Below, in pieces: positions 13,665 to 14,980 of a DNA stretch of 14,980 bases (its first letter is position 1; each line of letters begins with the position of its first letter). The notes under the pieces were generated by a model, which was given only the letters and a program-made list of their open reading frames with translations, was not told the origin of the DNA and searched no databases. The DNA lies in the NCBI GenBank assembly GCA_035544835.1, contig DASZZV010000460.1, positions 1-14,980 on the forward strand. Reading direction: 5' to 3'. Made by a program: the position numbers and the translations under genes. Source of the DNA: DASZZV01 sp035544835 (GTDB lineage Bacteria; Acidobacteriota; Thermoanaerobaculia; Gp7-AA8).

Positions 13665-14738
13665 ATGAAGATACTCTTCACGATCGCTTCGCTCGCCCTG
13701 GCTGCAACCGCGGCCGTGGCTTCCACCGACAAGATCATCCCCGCCGTCGCGAAAACGGCTGGAGCAAACAACACTTTCTTTCAATCGGACTTGCGTCTGG
13801 TCAACACCGGAGCGACCGACGCTTCGGTCGATCTGATCTTTCTTCCCTCGAACGTCGACGACACGAATCCCACGACGGTGACGCTCACGGTGGGCGCGCG
13901 GACTTCACGGCAGGTCGACGACGCGCTGGGTAGCCTTTTCCAGCAGACCAACGCCGGTGGGGCCTTGCGCGTGAAATCGTCCTCCGACGTGATCGTCGAA
14001 TCGCGAACCTACACACCGTCGGCCACCTGTCCGGGAAGCTACGGACAGTACATCCCGGGAATCGACGCTACGCGGGCAGCGACGCGTCAGATCATCCCCG
14101 GCGTAAGGTTGTCGAAGGACTCGACGACTGGGTTCCGATCCAATGTCGGGATCGTGAATGTTGGGGTAGGGCAGCTGGCTGTCACCCTGACTCTGCGTGA
14201 CGCTGAGGGGGGCTCCCTGGCCACGGCCATGATGACGGCTCCTCCGTTCAGTCACACGCAGACCTCGGTGGCCACTCTGTTCGCGCAAACGAGCAGCACG
14301 AATGACAATGCCTTTCTCGAGCTGAGTGCGGCCACGGGCTTTCTCGCCTATGTATCGGTCGTCGACAACAGTTCAGGCGACTCGATTTTCATCCCTGCGG
14401 ACCTCGATCCGGGCACGCCGCGCACCGTGCAGTTGATCACGGCGCGCCAGTGGAGTTTTTCGCCGTCGACCATCGAGGTGGTTGCCGGGCAGCTGGTGAC
14501 GCTACAGTTCAAGGCCATCGACATCGAGCACGGCGTCGGCGTCTCCGGTGTCGGTGCTGTGTCGTGCTCGAACGATCAGGGAGGGCAGTGCCTGCTGACT
14601 CCAAATCAGATCGTGACGGTCTCGTTCACGCCGCGTGACAAAGGAACCTTTGCTTTCTTCTGCACCCGATTCTGTTTCGAGTCAGCAGATGGAACGCAGG
14701 GACATCTGACCATGCGCGGGACCATTGTCGTGAAGTGA
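13665..14738 (+). CDS. Secreted protein with beta-sandwich domains and a C-terminal cupredoxin (CuA-like site)
   Basis: The 357-residue protein has a signal peptide (MKILF then a hydrophobic Ala-rich stretch, cleavage near residue 19), so it is exported. Residues about 20-250 look like two related all-beta modules; NNTFFQSDLRLVNTG (36-50) and FRSNVGIVNVG (157-167) occupy equivalent places. Such modules are frequent in secreted proteins of Acidobacteriota-like genomes and have no known function. Residues about 253-357 form a cupredoxin domain: RQWSFSPSTIEV, His289 in IEHGVGV, then Cys333, Cys337, His347 and Met350. That ligand set equals the CuA site of cytochrome oxidase subunit II or nitrous-oxide reductase, but the second cysteine and the histidine are 9 residues apart instead of 3. 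Cys301 and Cys309 may form a disulfide. ATG 13665 is chosen because it places the signal peptide at the N-terminus; ATG 13635 and 13650 are also in frame. No oxidase genes adjoin it. Confidence 0.85.
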   Translation: MKILFTIASLALAATAAVASTDKIIPAVAKTAGANNTFFQSDLRLVNTGATDASVDLIFLPSNVDDTNPTTVTLTVGARTSRQVDDALGSLFQQTNAGGALRVKSSSDVIVESRTYTPSATCPGSYGQYIPGIDATRAATRQIIPGVRLSKDSTTGFRSNVGIVNVGVGQLAVTLTLRDAEGGSLATAMMTAPPFSHTQTSVATLFAQTSSTNDNAFLELSAATGFLAYVSVVDNSSGDSIFIPADLDPGTPRTVQLITARQWSFSPSTIEVVAGQLVTLQFKAIDIEHGVGVSGVGAVSCSNDQGGQCLLTPNQIVTVSFTPRDKGTFAFFCTRFCFESADGTQGHLTMRGTIVVK

Positions 14739-14742
14739 CGAA

Positions 14743-14764
14743 TGCAGAATTCAGAGTGCAGAAT
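14743..14764. repeat. Short direct repeat TGCAGAAT
   Basis: TGCAGAAT occurs at 14743-14750 and again at 14757-14764, directly after the stop codon of the secreted cupredoxin gene. It forms the left edge of the hairpin cluster that follows. Confidence 0.6.
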
Positions 14765-14770
14765 GATGTA

Positions 14771-14876
14771 GCGCGCGAAGGCGCGCGGCAGATCTGTAGC
14801 ACCGGGCGGAGCCCGGTGTGTGAGGCCCGGAGGGCCGCTGAGCTGGTAGCCAGTGGTGAGCGAAGCGAACCACTGG
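14771..14876. repeat. Cluster of four GC-rich hairpins
   Basis: Four perfect small inverted repeats follow each other: GCGCGC (14771-14776 / 14781-14786, loop GAAG), CACCGGGC with GCCCGGTG (14800-14818, loop GGA), GGCCC with GGGCC (14824-14836, loop GGA), and CCAGTGGT with ACCACTGG (14850-14876, 11-base loop). There is no coding frame across them. The cluster is located downstream of the secreted cupredoxin gene and may end its transcript. From 14877 to the window end I see nothing recognisable. Confidence 0.75.
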
Positions 14877-14980
14877 AAGACGTCACGAATCAATCATTTG
14901 CTTGAAGTTTCACCGAGCCCCGGCAGGGGCGAAAGCCGCCACCGGATGCCTCGATTGGACGCGCTCTTCTGTCGATCGCT

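Overview
The window is about 15 kb of GC-rich bacterial chromosome, with short operons on both strands and an unusual number of intergenic palindromic repeats. No mobile-element gene, rRNA, tRNA or CRISPR array is visible. My best guess is an Acidobacteriota-type bacterium (Thermoanaerobaculia or Vicinamibacteria are plausible). The reasons are the repeat arms that begin GTCATCC and the secreted beta-sandwich protein of a style common in that phylum. This is an impression from memory and was not searched.

Layout. Positions 1-645 (+) hold the C-terminal third of ETF-ubiquinone oxidoreductase, cut by the window edge. 891-4816 (+) is a tight three-gene operon: MoxR-family AAA+ ATPase, DUF58 protein and a TgpA-type membrane transglutaminase. 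4991-5713 (-) is pdxJ (vitamin B6). 6140-9326 (-) is a cinA / ABC-F pair transcribed cinA first. 9432-10379 (+) is a secreted alpha/beta hydrolase. 10531-10889 (-) is a small cupin gene broken by one missing base. 11012-11545 (+) is a GNAT acetyltransferase. 11812-13496 (-) is RNase D, translationally coupled behind a gene of nucleotidyltransferase-like appearance. 13665-14738 (+) is a secreted protein ending in a cupredoxin domain with a CuA-like ligand set and an enlarged ligand loop.

The spacers are the most distinctive part. Three families of imperfect-to-perfect palindromes occur. Family A (705-830, 5936-6061, 11622-11749) has 39-base inverted arms. Family B (4853-4978, 10402-10529) has a 32-base outer stem enclosing three further hairpins, a cloverleaf-like layout. 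Family C (5740-5839, plus a fragment near 649) has nested arms around a 16-base perfect palindrome. All three convergent gene pairs have exactly one such element between them, and the three divergent (promoter) spacers have none. This suggests they are tolerated at, or act at, transcript 3' ends. With no transposase here they look like non-autonomous REP/MITE-type elements mobilised in trans.

Functionally, the genes are mostly housekeeping (electron transfer, envelope-related MoxR module, B6 synthesis, NMN recycling, translation factor, RNA processing). They are joined by two exported proteins and a few small genes of uncertain role.
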